A stretch of DNA of 64,000 bases. Source: Achatina immaculata. Lineage: Eukaryota > Mollusca > Gastropoda > Stylommatophora > Achatinidae. Positions within the stretch are counted from its first letter, which is position 1. Every line of letters begins with the position of its first letter. The stretch spans positions 33,140,123 to 33,204,122 of the forward strand of contig CM019709.1 in the NCBI GenBank assembly GCA_009760885.1. The letters run 5' to 3'. Of this stretch, positions 56,001 through 63,541 are shown one piece after another. The notes under the pieces were generated by a model. That model saw only the letters and a list, made by a program, of their open reading frames with translations, had not been told where the DNA came from and searched no databases. The position numbers and the translations under genes were made by a program.

Positions 56001-59000
56001 CTCTGTTGATGGACACCACCACCCTCCCCACCCCCTCGCCCGGTAACAGTCTGGGCCTACTAACAGAGAAAGGATCACTTAGCGGGTGAGTCTGCGATGC
56101 ATCCCAGCCACCGTCGGTCAACTTGCCCATTCTTTCAACTCGACTGCAGGCGACTTGGGGACCGTTAACGTAGCTGAAATGATCGCAGTGAGGACTGTTA
56201 AGGCACTGTTTTTGCTGGGAAAACATAGGAATCTTTCTTTAGTGGAACAATGATAATCTGTTAACATTTCTTTTCGACTCTTAACAAGGATCTATGGCAG
56301 TGGTTATTAAACTTTTGTTTTTCTTTTTAAGTCGTCTTAAAGTCAATGATAGTCCACTCTGCTTCCATACATCCCGCTTCTCCCTCCCTGTCCCTTTACA
56401 CTTCCTCAGTATTACATCAAAGAACTCCGGGCCTACAAAAATAGCCACTACAGCCCACCATCTACACCCCCTTTCCTCCTCCCAAAATCAAGCTCGATGT
56501 TTATGCTTCAAAAATTCACTTCATCAGTCGCAAAAGACACTTCCAGTGTAACAAAAACAACAATAAAAACAACAACAACGTATCTTTAAATGTTGCCAAA
56601 TTACTCATATATTTTTGTGTAGCATAGCCTTGTAAGTAATGATTATAGTTATTATAATTATTATTATTATTATTATTAGTGACATGATCAGGAATAAAGA
56701 ATGTATTGGGGGGCAGAGAAGGGATAGTTAGAAGGACGAAGAACGGATACTCGGTACTTCAAAGACCTGATCAAAGGTAAACCGAATCGACATGGGTACG
56801 CCGATAGATCGTAACATTGCGACTTCACGCACACCTGCAGTAGCCGAGGGGGAACAATTGACCAGTAGATCAAACGACTGAACAGAGAACGGACTAGGTC
56901 CCGAAGCAGGTAACATGAAAGAGATGGTGGACTTGTTAATGGGAGGTAACAATTAGACGACGGAGATGAAAGAGACTAAAGCGAAGACGCCAGTTGCGAC
57001 TGGTTTTGGGCAACAAAGGATGACCCAATGACCCAATGACCGATACAACAATTGGAGGCGTGGTCTATGAAACGGAATTTACGAATATAAAAGGAGAGGT
57101 AGACAGGTGGAAAAAAAGGAAGGCCGGCGAAGAGCAGATAGGGGTTCTGATAGAGGAGGAGGCAGAGAGAGATTTTGATAGAGGAGGACCAAAAATAGAA
57201 GAACATAACAGATAGAGAAGTAGCGTTAGACTGAACCAGTGTATTAAGAGATTGTGTAGCAATTATTACATTGAAACTTCGAGCACCGAGTTTTTGTTCT
57301 ATAGTAAGAAGTATGATATTGTGAGACTTTGAGGTTACGTGCTACAATGATGAAAACAATGAACTGTATATAATATTGCATATTATTCCAAGTGAAGTTG
57401 TCAATTATACGTCTCGATCATGTTTGACATAATAAAATGATGTCAGTGAAATGTTTTATGCGGCATCATCAATTGCCATTTATATGAATCTTCGATGTGT
57501 GATGTGATGAGGAAAGAGAAAGATAAAGAACAAAACAAAATAGAACTCACATTGTTATAATGGTGCCCGTGCCTATTCCTGACATTTGGGAGGAGACGAC
57601 CGGGCGTATAAGCGGCCACAATGCGAAGTGTTAGCTATTAACGCACTGTTTTTGCTGGGAAAACATAGGAATCTTTCTTTAGTGGAACAATGATAATCTG
57701 TTAACATTTCTTTTCGACTCTTAACAAGGATCTATGGCAGTGGTTATTAAACTTTTGTTTTTCTTTTTAAGTCGTCTTAAAGTCAATGATAGTCCACTCT
57801 GCTTCCATACATCCCGCTTCTCCCTCCCTGTCCCTTTACACTTCCTCAGTATTACATCAAAGAACTCCGGGCCTACAAAAATAGCCACTACAGCCCACCA
57901 TCTACACCCCCTTTCCTCCTCCCAAAATCAAGCTCGATGTTTATGCTTCAAAAATTCACTTCATCAGTCGCAAAAGACACTTCCAGTGTAACAAAAACAA
58001 CAATAAAAACAACAACAACGTATCTTTAAATGTTGCCAAATTACTCATATATTTTTGTGTAGCATAGCCTTGTAAGTAATGATTATAGTTATTATAATTA
58101 TTATTATTATTATTATTAGTGACATGATCAGGAATAAAGAATGTATTGGGGGGCAGAGAAGGGATAGTTAGAAGGACGAAGAACGGATACTCGGTACTTC
58201 AAAGACCTGATCAAAGGTAAACCGAATCGACATGGGTACGCCGATAGATCGTAACATTGCGACTTCACGCACACCTGCAGTAGCCGAGGGGGAACAATTG
58301 ACCAGTAGATCAAACGACTGAACAGAGAACGGACTAGGTCCCGAAGCAGGTAACATGAAAGAGATGGTGGACTTGTTAATGGGAGGTAACAATTAGACGA
58401 CGGAGATGAAAGAGACTAAAGCGAAGACGCCAGTTGCGACTGGTTTTGGGCAACAAAGGATGACCCAATGACCCAATGACCGATACAACAATTGGAGGCG
58501 TGGTCTATGAAACGGAATTTACGAATATAAAAGGAGAGGTAGACAGGTGGAAAAAAAGGAAGGCCGGCGAAGAGCAGATAGGGGTTCTGATAGAGGAGGA
58601 GGCAGAGAGAGATTTTGATAGAGGAGGACCAAAAATAGAAGAACATAACAGATAGAGAAGTAGCGTTAGACTGAACCAGTGTATTAAGAGATTGTGTAGC
58701 AATTATTACATTGAAACTTCGAGCACCGAGTTTTTGTTCTATAGTAAGAAGTATGATATTGTGAGACTTTGAGGTTACGTGCTACAATGATGAAAACAAT
58801 GAACTGTATATAATATTGCATATTATTCCAAGTGAAGTTGTCAATTATACGTCTCGATCATGTTTGACATAATAAAATGATGTCAGTGAAATGTTTTATG
58901 CGGCATCATCAATTGCCATTTATATGAATCTTCGATGTGTGATGTGATGAGGAAAGAGAAAGATAAAGAACAAAACAAAATAGAACTCACATTGTTATAA

Positions 59001-62000
59001 TGGTGCCCGTGCCTATTCCTGACATTTGGGAGGAGACGACCGGGCGTATAAGCGGCCACAATGCGAAGTGTTAGCTATTAACGATCACGTGCAAGACTGT
59101 TGAACTGATGTGATTTAGGCGAAGAACAATTGTTTCTTTAACAGTGATGTTATTTAGAGAACTTGAAAGAGACAGAGGGACAGTATTTTCGGCCAGGAAC
59201 AAGAGATAGTTAAGTTAGGTATTAGTTTGATTGTTGTTGAAATTGCAGTGTATATTGGTTTGATTTATACAACTGTGTTAGAATATTTTTTACTAAGAAT
59301 TAATGATTATTTCCACCGAATATTTCAGAGTGTGAGTAATACAGAGATTTTATTTTCAGAGATAGTATTAGAGAAAATGGCAGAAACACCAGAAATAGAC
59401 ATACTGAAATGGGAGGTAAGATATTTGAGGAGAGAAGTATCTAGATTAGGTAGAGAGTTGAGACAGGAAAGAAATATGAGAATACATTACAATTTTTATC
59501 CCAGAATAGATGTTGGACAGACACACAACTCTTGTTATAGAAATGAGAGAGTTGGAAGAAGAAACAAATATCAAAACCAGGGACACTATACAGACATGAG
59601 ATACATAACCAGACAACCAGACTACAACGACACAAGGTTTAGAGACAACTACCAGCACAACTCTTTTAAACGAAACGACTGCAGATATATGTCACATAAC
59701 ACCGAAAGGTTTGATAAGAATATGAAGAAAGAAAGAAATTCTGTAGTGCGTACGATATCAGACACAGATAGACGAAATAACTATGATACGAAAAGGAATA
59801 AAACTAGAGTAGAATTAGTGGAGGCTAGTAGCCAGACAGTTAATGACAGAAAAGACAGGTCAACAAACACAGACCTAGGCGGATTAGCTCGCACAATGGT
59901 TGATGTAAGTGTGGGGGTGAGCGAAGATTGTTTGGTAAGAAAAAGTGATGTAGCCACAAACACTTTACTCACAGAAACATGTGATATTACCATAGAAACA
60001 GACAGGATTGTGTTAACGGATAGCTCTACGTGTATGGCAGATAGAACAGCTGAAATGAATGAAGATACCGTCAAAGTATGCAATAATTGTCAGAGACAAG
60101 TAGATGGTACATGTTATACAATAGGTACTGTCACTGATATTAACATGACTGATGAAAGGCTGACATCAGATGATGATGATGATATTCCAGATGAAGATGA
60201 ACTTAAAACATTTATGAAAGATATCCTAAATTATGCCAGTAGGTCACAATCACACACGACGAAGAATGAGATAGTTAATGATGTACGTGTGGGCTATCCC
60301 GCATTAGATAACAAATATGGACAGATATACATAGAGGATGCATTGAAGGATCTTATTGACCATGACCCGGCGTTAACCAGGTGGTCACACATATGGAAAC
60401 ATCAGCCAAACGCTAGTTCACAGATACAGGCAGTGAGGAACCTAAATACAACTGAGCGACACAATAATAAACACATAAAGACAAAACCCAATAAACGACC
60501 AGTAAGAAGGGTGGAAGCAGTAAAACAGCAATTAATGAAGAGAAGTATAGGTCAGGATATTAGAACACATAAGATATCAGAAAAATCCAGTCAGTTCAAT
60601 GGAAAGGTTGTGCACCGAGAACAGGTAAATAATTCTGATCATAGAAAAAATCACAGGGTACAAAATTGTAATTTAGTGCAGAAAAGAGATACGTATATCC
60701 CAGATGACGTAGACATCATTAGAGCAGTGAGAAGATTTATATATAAGAGTACGCCAGAAATGACCACTCAACAGATTTTGTTAAAAATTTATAAAGAATC
60801 AGCAATAGCAAACATACAAATGAGGGAAAAGTTTATCATAGCTACAATAGATCGTATGCTAAATGATTTTGCTTATTCAGAGCTATGGCCACTTTAAGAA
60901 AAACGAGAAATGTACTGAACAGATGAAATTTCAGAATAAGAAATATAACAAAGATGAAACGACAGAGTAAAATGATCATTAATATTCTTTTTACTGATGT
61001 GAGGATTCAAGAGGATGTGTGATTTCTTGTTATTTATCATAAGGGTTTATTAACTTTACATCTTATAAATGGTGGTAGGTTGACGGGAGCACAATTACGA
61101 GGTTGCTACATTTTTTTGGGGATGCAAAGGTTTCAAACTGATGTACATACAGGTATACATATCTTGAGGATAATGTGACTAAATTTTTTAATGTTTATGA
61201 GACGAGACTAATATGGCTCGCATTGATGATGTACATTTTTTTACATTGCTACTAGGGTATTTTTAATGTTGAAATGCTCAGAAATTGAGAGTGTTAGTAG
61301 TATAACACTCTATGTATCTTTTGTATGGTGAATAATAATGTAATATTGCATATTTTTGTATGATGAATGAAGTGCATACACAATATTTTTTGAGATATGG
61401 AAACAAACTTTTCATTTGTATTAAGAAGAGTAGGGTGAGATGTTTGGGTGTTGCCAGATTGTTTAGTGGAACCGAGAAGGTTGTGTTGTGATTATCAATA
61501 CGAGGATACCCTCACCACTAAAAATGGTTGGCATAGAGGGATAGAGACCCAGGAGTTATCATGGTAGAGGAGTACTTGGGGGGTAAAATAATTGAAGTCA
61601 GTGGAACAAATTTCGTGAGAATACGATGGGAGTATTCTGGTCTTTCAGGAACCAGTACATCACATTTTCACACTGAGTATGTATCAGGGAATGTGTATGA
61701 GATATCCTATGGTTGCCGCTGATGATGAGAAACGGCAGGTTTGTCGACTGAAAATTAAAATAATTGAAGTCAGTGGAACAAATTTCGTGAGAATACGATG
61801 GGAGTATTCTGGTCTTTCAGGAACCAGTACATCACATTTTCACACTGAGTATGTATCAGGGAATGTGTATGAGATATCCTATGGTTGCCGCTGATGATGA
61901 GAAACGGCAGGTTTGTCGACTGAAAATTAAAATAATTGAAGTCAGTGGAACAAATTTCGTGAGAATACGATGGGAGTATTCTGGTCTTTCAGGAACCAGT

Positions 62001-62709
62001 ACATCACATTTTCACACTGAGTATGTATCAGGGAATGTGTATGAGATATCCTATGGTCGCCGCTGATGAGAAACGGGAGGTTTGTCGACTGAAAATTCAT
62101 CATAAGGGCAATAAAGTGATTCGTTTTGAGGTTGGGCCTCAAATGTAATGACAGTATTTTTTGGTCATTTGAAAGAATGTATGCTTTTCTTTTTCTTAAG
62201 TGTGTATGAGACATCATTTTGATGTAGAAGAGCAGCCATGAGTTAATGTCTTACTGGAAATTTTTTTGAACAAGATACAAATATGCTGATACATGTTTTC
62301 TTCTTATGATAATTATGAATGGTATATTGACAGAATATGGTTACCATGTTTATGGAGATGTAGTCGGTACCGTTAACATTCTGACTTAAACAAGGGGAGG
62401 TGACCGCAAAGTGATTTTTGTTGGTACTGTGGTCCACATGGAAATATATTTTGGTAGCTCATTACTTACAAGGCACTTTGCTAGTTTTTTTGTTTTTTTT
62501 TTTAAAATGAACAATATAGATTGAACTAAAACATTGTTAAATTTGTTCCGGGTGAAATATTGTTCAAATGACACACTAACCTCAGCTGGTTCAGGACACC
62601 GGTGCCAGATCTGGACATGCAAGCCCTGACCGTGGAGCTGGAAGAACATAGTGGCCAGAAGAGCCAGTACGCATGACGCCAGCAGGAAGCACTTCAGCCG
62701 ACGAAGCAT
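40529..62709 (-). CDS. METTL24: METTL24-like membrane-anchored methyltransferase, 7 exons, complete
   Basis: A predicted SAM-dependent methyltransferase of the METTL24 type (FkbM-like fold), substrate unknown, probably lumenal in the secretory pathway. Exons in transcript order are 62709-62581, 55786-55640, 54586-54414, 52669-52598, 45515-45362, 43852-43694 and 40834-40529. All junctions use AG/GT with matching phases and give 379 residues; human METTL24 is of similar size, about 366. Residues 7-23 form a hydrophobic signal anchor (type II topology). Conserved points are RMGKLTDGGWELC (exon 3), YGCEIHAFDP (exon 4, SAM-pocket acidic region) and KMDVEGHE (exon 6, the FkbM-family signature). The ATG at 62709 is the first in-frame ATG after an in-frame TGA. 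The exon 2 donor (GTCAGC) is weak but is the one that keeps frame. Functional assignment rests on motif recognition; I ran no search. Confidence 0.85.
40835..41234. other. METTL24-like last intron, unassigned
   Basis: No feature recognised. Confidence 0.4.
41235..41535 (+). repeat. ~61-63-bp minisatellite, 5 units
   Basis: CTCTCTGTTACTCATATATC and GGTATGGAAAGTGACAAAGA. It leads into the LINE fragment that follows, and its unit (TYLRGME-like) appears to be the upstream part of that LINE. Confidence 0.92.
41540..41760 (+). mobile_element. LINE RT C-terminal fragment
   Basis: KLQTFVNNCLRKILKIKWQD and RKWKWTGHTLR: the conserved C-x-RKIL-x-I-x-W region of LINE RTs. Confidence 0.85.
41780..42110 (+). 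repeat. 79-bp minisatellite, about 4 units
   Basis: GACCAAAGAATACATGGAGA, GGGCCACACTGAAGGTTATA and AGCAGTGACTTGGAGAACAA. The unit looks like the continuation of the LINE tail just upstream (GRPKNTWR-like). Confidence 0.93.
42178..42300 (+). repeat. short imperfect tandem repeat
   Basis: TGCTTGATTTAAATGAAAGA repeated three times. Confidence 0.8.
42580..42655 (+). repeat. 26-bp tandem repeat, 3 units
   Basis: GGGTTTGCACCTAAGCTGTT plus AGTTAA. Confidence 0.9.
42732..43008 (-). mobile_element. tRNA-derived SINE with target-site duplication
   Basis: Same family as 44989-45247. CCAGAAGCAGC at 42721-42731 and 43009-43019 is an 11-bp target-site duplication. Confidence 0.88.
43040..43118 (-). mobile_element. 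SINE head fragment
   Basis: CAACCTTCACCATGAGAACA and GTACTCAGGTGCC, an inverted SINE head. Confidence 0.55.
43340..43670 (+). repeat. 40-bp minisatellite beside METTL24-like exon 6
   Basis: About 8 units of TTGTGCCAGCAGCTTTGTGA and AGTATCGGGGGACACAACTC. It ends about 25 bases from the donor at 43693. Several false frames cross it. Confidence 0.95.
43694..43852 (-). CDS. METTL24: METTL24-like exon 6: KMDVEGxE signature
   Basis: Acceptor CTGTTTAG, donor GTAAAA, 159 bp, phase 0. It encodes RRLDIVKMDVEGHELDSL, the FkbM/METTL24 signature, then QQLVFETHVGWG. A 40-bp minisatellite lies immediately 3' of the donor (43350-43670). Confidence 0.9.
43962..44008. repeat. (TA)n microsatellite
   Basis: About 22 TA units. 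Confidence 0.97.
44079..44793. mobile_element. candidate terminal-inverted-repeat element
   Basis: CCTAGCTCTTCCCGTAC at 44080 is repeated inverted (GTACGGGAAGAGCTAGG) at the other end, 715 bp apart. Direct CGTCCGCGTTTC copies lie at about 44208 and 44752. It contains an 84-codon + frame (44265-44519, starting MPSEKNEEKHRTFSIFDDVD). A palindromic CTAG sits at both ends; no longer target duplication is visible. Superfamily unknown. Confidence 0.5.
44265..44519 (+). CDS. 84-codon frame inside the inverted-repeat element
   Basis: MPSEKNEEKHRTFSIFDDVD onward, including DPDILDDWRSSYEA and ending LDISDDK. It is acidic, with no known motif. The length could be a non-autonomous leftover of a longer protein or chance. 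Confidence 0.3.
   Translation: MPSEKNEEKHRTFSIFDDVDRGMGMAYDHPLLLNVYHSRHIQDPDILDDWRSSYEAISDINLARMQHRITIRDRQVDLDISDDK
44989..45247 (-). mobile_element. tRNA-derived SINE with target-site duplication
   Basis: Minus-strand head GCTGAAGTGGTTAGTGCACT (A box) and GGGTTCGAATCAGG (B box). TATACTGAAA at 44979-44988 and 45248-45257 is the duplicated target. Confidence 0.9.
45362..45515 (-). CDS. METTL24: METTL24-like exon 5
   Basis: Acceptor TTCTGAACAG, donor GTATCA, 154 bp. It encodes SMKKAPHLHNPLVYFHSSGV, then GELWQLYTISSHRKML. It corresponds to the F-x-NLG-type strand and the W-x-x-x-T-x-S loop of the family. Confidence 0.85.
45592..48066 (-). mobile_element. RTE (BovB-like) LINE, best copy
   Basis: A 607-codon frame (48066-46243) holds the C-terminal half of an AP-type endonuclease (GDFNAKVGKG, NQIDYILINKR, SDHDPL), a linker with [13 protein letters not shown], and a reverse transcriptase with [47 protein letters not shown] and [18 protein letters not shown] and [10 protein letters not shown] are typical of the RTE/BovB clade. 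The frame breaks in an A-run at about 46265, continues as KYLGAVITSDGKC to RMLRIPW in another frame, and breaks again near 45855. The 3' end is (TGA)n-like. The endonuclease N-terminus is missing, so the copy is 5' truncated or rearranged. Confidence 0.93.
48105..48190 (-). mobile_element. LINE 3' tail fragment
   Basis: Inverted TATCCTTCCCGTGCCGTTAA, the tail of the 18228-18395 family, fused directly upstream of the RTE frame. Confidence 0.75.
48690..49630 (+). repeat. ~55-bp minisatellite with variable poly-C
   Basis: About 17 units of CATTCACTTTTCACTTCATA and CCCTAGCCCTTCCTAGCTAT, each ending in 4-14 C. Confidence 0.97.
49631..50003 (-). mobile_element. duplicated RTE endonuclease fragment
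   Basis: A 124-codon frame matching the N-terminal part of the 607-codon frame (GDFNAKVGKG to SDHDPLCGKV), with one amino acid change seen (Thr to Ala in the WTRIHS/WARIHS region). Confidence 0.92.
50043..50130 (-). mobile_element. duplicated LINE 3' tail fragment
   Basis: Copy of 48105-48190 carried by the segmental duplication. Confidence 0.75.
50640..50930 (+). repeat. ~55-bp minisatellite, second array
   Basis: Five units of the same repeat as 48690-49630. Confidence 0.96.
50931..51728. other. METTL24-like intron, unassigned
   Basis: Poly-G at 51168. No gene or repeat recognised. Confidence 0.4.
51729..52290 (-). mobile_element. mariner-family transposon, internally deleted
   Basis: The ends are CGAGGGTCATACCGAAAG and, inverted, CGAGGGTCATTCTGAAAG. 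They form roughly 60-70-bp imperfect terminal inverted repeats that include AATCAGAATTT and ATAGAGAAAAT. A minus-strand frame from ATG 52125 reads MAGAEVSFRQRAVIEFLVK, one TAG, then the helix-turn-helix region and RSGRPRTAST. It jumps straight to the transposase C-terminus (EQWEKCVQRNEDYVDK). The DD(D/E) catalytic core is absent, so the copy could only be moved by another transposase. Confidence 0.9.
52291..52597. other. METTL24-like intron, unassigned
   Basis: AT-rich; no feature. Confidence 0.4.
52598..52669 (-). CDS. METTL24: METTL24-like exon 4: SAM-binding acidic segment
   Basis: Only 72 bp, too short for ORF scans; acceptor GGGGAATT...CCCCAG-type and donor GTAAAA. It encodes INFDFSYDDDMAKYGCEIHA followed by FDP. 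The upstream phase-2 codon completes as Gly, restoring the family's YSYGIN junction. Confidence 0.88.
52962..53215 (-). mobile_element. LINE tail with (GAA)n 3' end
   Basis: The minus strand has HVLQDC, LYEARPERDRGW-like scraps and a (GAA)n tail. The EHVLQ-x-C motif belongs to the terminal domain of invertebrate LINEs. Related to 62862-63140. Confidence 0.7.
53380..53660 (-). repeat. dispersed repeat family A copy
   Basis: Inverted with respect to 33000-33320. CCCAGTAACAGGCCTAGCCT, GGTGGAGTCTGTTAAAAAAG and CATCGGCTGCAAAGAGC are shared. Confidence 0.75.
53661..54025. other. METTL24-like intron, unassigned
   Basis: A short CAACTCTCATCA triplication near 53788. No gene. Confidence 0.4.
54026..54177. 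repeat. imperfect inverted repeat, ~60-bp arms
   Basis: AGGACGACAAAATTAACAAA (54053) pairs with TTTCGTTATTTTCGTCGTCC (54132). The arms also match in GGCGATATG / GGCATATTGCC. About 32 bases of loop. Confidence 0.75.
54414..54586 (-). CDS. METTL24: METTL24-like exon 3: DGGW segment
   Basis: Acceptor TTTTCCCAG, donor GTGAGG, 173 bp. It encodes QKQCLNSPHCDHFSYVNG, then RMGKLTDGGWELC and CLVYSYG. These are the start of the methyltransferase domain in METTL24 relatives. A partial second copy of this exon lies upstream at 56102-56214. Confidence 0.88.
54587..54850 (-). repeat. intron segment homologous to the 1440-bp unit
   Basis: It aligns with 56215-56520 and 57655-57960 with roughly 15% difference plus indels. 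It is the intron flank of METTL24-like exon 3. Confidence 0.8.
54851..55639. other. METTL24-like intron 2, unassigned
   Basis: Poly-C tracts at 54900 and 54945. No gene or repeat recognised. Confidence 0.4.
55640..55786 (-). CDS. METTL24: METTL24-like exon 2: stem region
   Basis: Acceptor with a T-rich tract ending TTTACAG; 49 codons, phase 0 at both ends, ending QDVQSFYHGYEH. A stem helix of this kind precedes the DGGW segment in the family. The donor GTCAGC is weak. A GTATGA seven bases earlier would break the frame to exon 3, so I chose the former. Confidence 0.6.
56000..56101 (-). repeat. dispersed repeat family A fragment
   Basis: GGTAACAGTCTGGGCCTACT then GAAAGGATCACTTAG resembles the 53430-53490 core. 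It starts exactly where the exon 3 copy stops matching. Confidence 0.5.
56102..56214 (-). pseudogene. partial second copy of METTL24-like exon 3
   Basis: It matches 54474-54586 base for base except one change, which is synonymous (Val codon). It keeps the CCCAG acceptor and the frame through LTDGGW, then stops matching. Downstream of the break the sequence resembles the dispersed family A (about 56000-56100), which may have replaced the 3' half and donor. It sits between exons 1 and 2 of the gene, out of order, so normal splicing should skip it. A sterile duplicate is the simplest reading; a remnant of a second tandem METTL24-like gene is the alternative. Confidence 0.75.
56203..57642. repeat. 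exact 1440-bp tandem duplication, copy 1
   Basis: Every line compared is identical to the block 1440 bases downstream (57643-59083). The left 300 bases resemble intron sequence upstream of METTL24-like exon 3 (54586-54850). The remainder is unlike other DNA in the window. It includes AATAAA near 57432 and TGGTGCCCGTG near 57560, loosely reminiscent of an LTR end with a primer-binding site. Short ORFs on both strands are repeated identically and I do not consider them genes. Confidence 0.9.
57643..59083. repeat. exact 1440-bp tandem duplication, copy 2
   Basis: Second copy of the unit. It begins inside the exon-3-like sequence (GCACTGTTTTTG on +) and runs directly into the leader of the 506-codon ORF. 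Zero visible divergence means a very recent event or an assembly artefact. Confidence 0.9.
59377..60897 (+). CDS. unassigned intronless ORF, 506 codons
   Basis: I do not recognise this protein. The first in-frame ATG starts MAETPEIDILKWEVRYLRRE. Residues 1-33 look like a charged coiled coil. A long Arg/Asn/Tyr-rich basic region (about 40-150) follows. Then come Ser/Thr stretches with SSQT and STNTD, one C-x-x-C (VCNNCQ), an acidic run DDDDDIPDEDE, and a final helical domain starting DDVDIIRAVRRF and ending SELWPL. The frame continues open upstream to 59227 without an ATG. It lies antisense within METTL24-like intron 1, directly after the 1440-bp duplication and before 172-bp repeats. No zinc knuckle, protease, RT or integrase motif is visible. 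A structural (Gag-like) protein of a mobile element or a lineage-specific gene are both possible. Confidence 0.6.
   Translation: MAETPEIDILKWEVRYLRREVSRLGRELRQERNMRIHYNFYPRIDVGQTHNSCYRNERVGRRNKYQNQGHYTDMRYITRQPDYNDTRFRDNYQHNSFKRNDCRYMSHNTERFDKNMKKERNSVVRTISDTDRRNNYDTKRNKTRVELVEASSQTVNDRKDRSTNTDLGGLARTMVDVSVGVSEDCLVRKSDVATNTLLTETCDITIETDRIVLTDSSTCMADRTAEMNEDTVKVCNNCQRQVDGTCYTIGTVTDINMTDERLTSDDDDDIPDEDELKTFMKDILNYASRSQSHTTKNEIVNDVRVGYPALDNKYGQIYIEDALKDLIDHDPALTRWSHIWKHQPNASSQIQAVRNLNTTERHNNKHIKTKPNKRPVRRVEAVKQQLMKRSIGQDIRTHKISEKSSQFNGKVVHREQVNNSDHRKNHRVQNCNLVQKRDTYIPDDVDIIRAVRRFIYKSTPEMTTQQILLKIYKESAIANIQMREKFIIATIDRMLNDFAYSELWPL
60898..61590. other. AT-rich sequence downstream of the 506-codon ORF
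   Basis: No ORF, RNA gene or known repeat is evident. I looked here for a second copy of the 1440-bp unit or an LTR partner and saw none. Confidence 0.5.
61588..62095 (+). repeat. three tandem 172-bp repeats
   Basis: Three units at exact 172-base spacing, starting AAAATAATTGAAGTCAGTGG. The first two are identical over most of their length and the last differs near GGTCGCCGC. Each contains a short open frame with VSGTNFVRIRWEYSGL. It lies 0.7 kb after the 506-codon ORF, in METTL24-like intron 1. Confidence 0.9.
62096..62580. other. intron 1 sequence beside METTL24-like exon 1
   Basis: AT-rich; nothing recognised beyond the exon 1 donor at its right edge. Confidence 0.4.
62581..62709 (-). CDS. 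METTL24: METTL24-like exon 1: signal anchor
   Basis: Starts MLRRLKCFLLASCVLALLAT. Short basic N-terminus, then one hydrophobic helix, typical of type II Golgi or ER membrane proteins. The donor is GTTAGT and the end is phase 0 (43 codons). Confidence 0.8.
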
Positions 62710-62861
62710 CAAGGGGCAGATGGCTCTAGGGCCAGAAAGAGAATGGTTCTGTCAGAAAGGGAAAAATAAACCAAATGTTTTTGGATCTTGTCTTAAAATT
62801 ATTATAACTGTGATTGTCTGTGATTTTTTTATATTTACCTGCGGATGAAAGTGCTTCTTCT

Positions 62862-62979
62862 TCTCTTCTTCTTCTTCTTCTTCTTCTTCTTCTTCAGAGT
62901 TCGAGCAACGCTAAATCACAGTCCTGTCTGTCTAATGAAGTCCGCCATCTTCTCCTGGCTTGAGTTGGGGCACCTATAG

Positions 62980-63035
<56 letters not shown>

Positions 63036-63140
63036 GCCAGATCTGTGCTCGGAGGTTTGACTGGGTTTGACAGGTCTGCAGGACATGTTCTGGTGTCTGG
63101 ATACCAAAGCCACAGGGACAATCATTTGTATGCGATATTT
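62862..63140 (-). mobile_element. LINE tail with (GAA)n 3' end
   Basis: The minus strand ends KMADFIRQTGL, a typical final peptide of invertebrate LINEs with an EHVLQTC-type motif (63070-63100), then (GAA)n. A (GA)n run at 62979-63033 interrupts it. Confidence 0.8.
62979..63033. repeat. (TC)n microsatellite
   Basis: About 27 TC units. Confidence 0.97.
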
Positions 63141-63525
63141 AGAGGCGATAGAGGTGGCTTATAGGTCTGCACGGTTCCTGCATCAATTGTTTGTTATTAA
63201 TTTATTGTTGACAAAACAGAAAATTTAACAAGAAACGTCAGTGCTGGCTTTGATCAATATCCGTGATCAGGACAGGGCCGTGGACAGCCAGGTCTTCGGA
63301 CTCTGTGCTCCTCTACCAAATACAGAAAGTGACACTCAAAGACGTACTTGTAAGTTATTTTTTATGTAATTATTCTTTCATTGTTTTATACACTTAAACG
63401 ATGTGATGATTATAAAACAATTTTTTTTTTTTTTTGCTGGCAAATGTCTCAGTTTCGTCATTAAAGTTCAAATGACTGGGTAAAGCAGATTTCAGCACAA
63501 GTGTTCCCTAAGTCTTATCTTTCTG
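63141..63525. other. sequence upstream of METTL24-like exon 1, unassigned
   Basis: Poly-T at 63421. A METTL24-like promoter or 5' UTR exon could lie in this region; no signal is clear enough to call. Confidence 0.35.
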
Positions 63526-63541
63526 AAAAAAAGAGAAAAAA

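Noticed and set aside
56294..58702. Paired short ORFs repeated 1440 bases apart
   Set aside because: They repeat only because the DNA is duplicated; no motif, and the left ones overlap intron-derived sequence.
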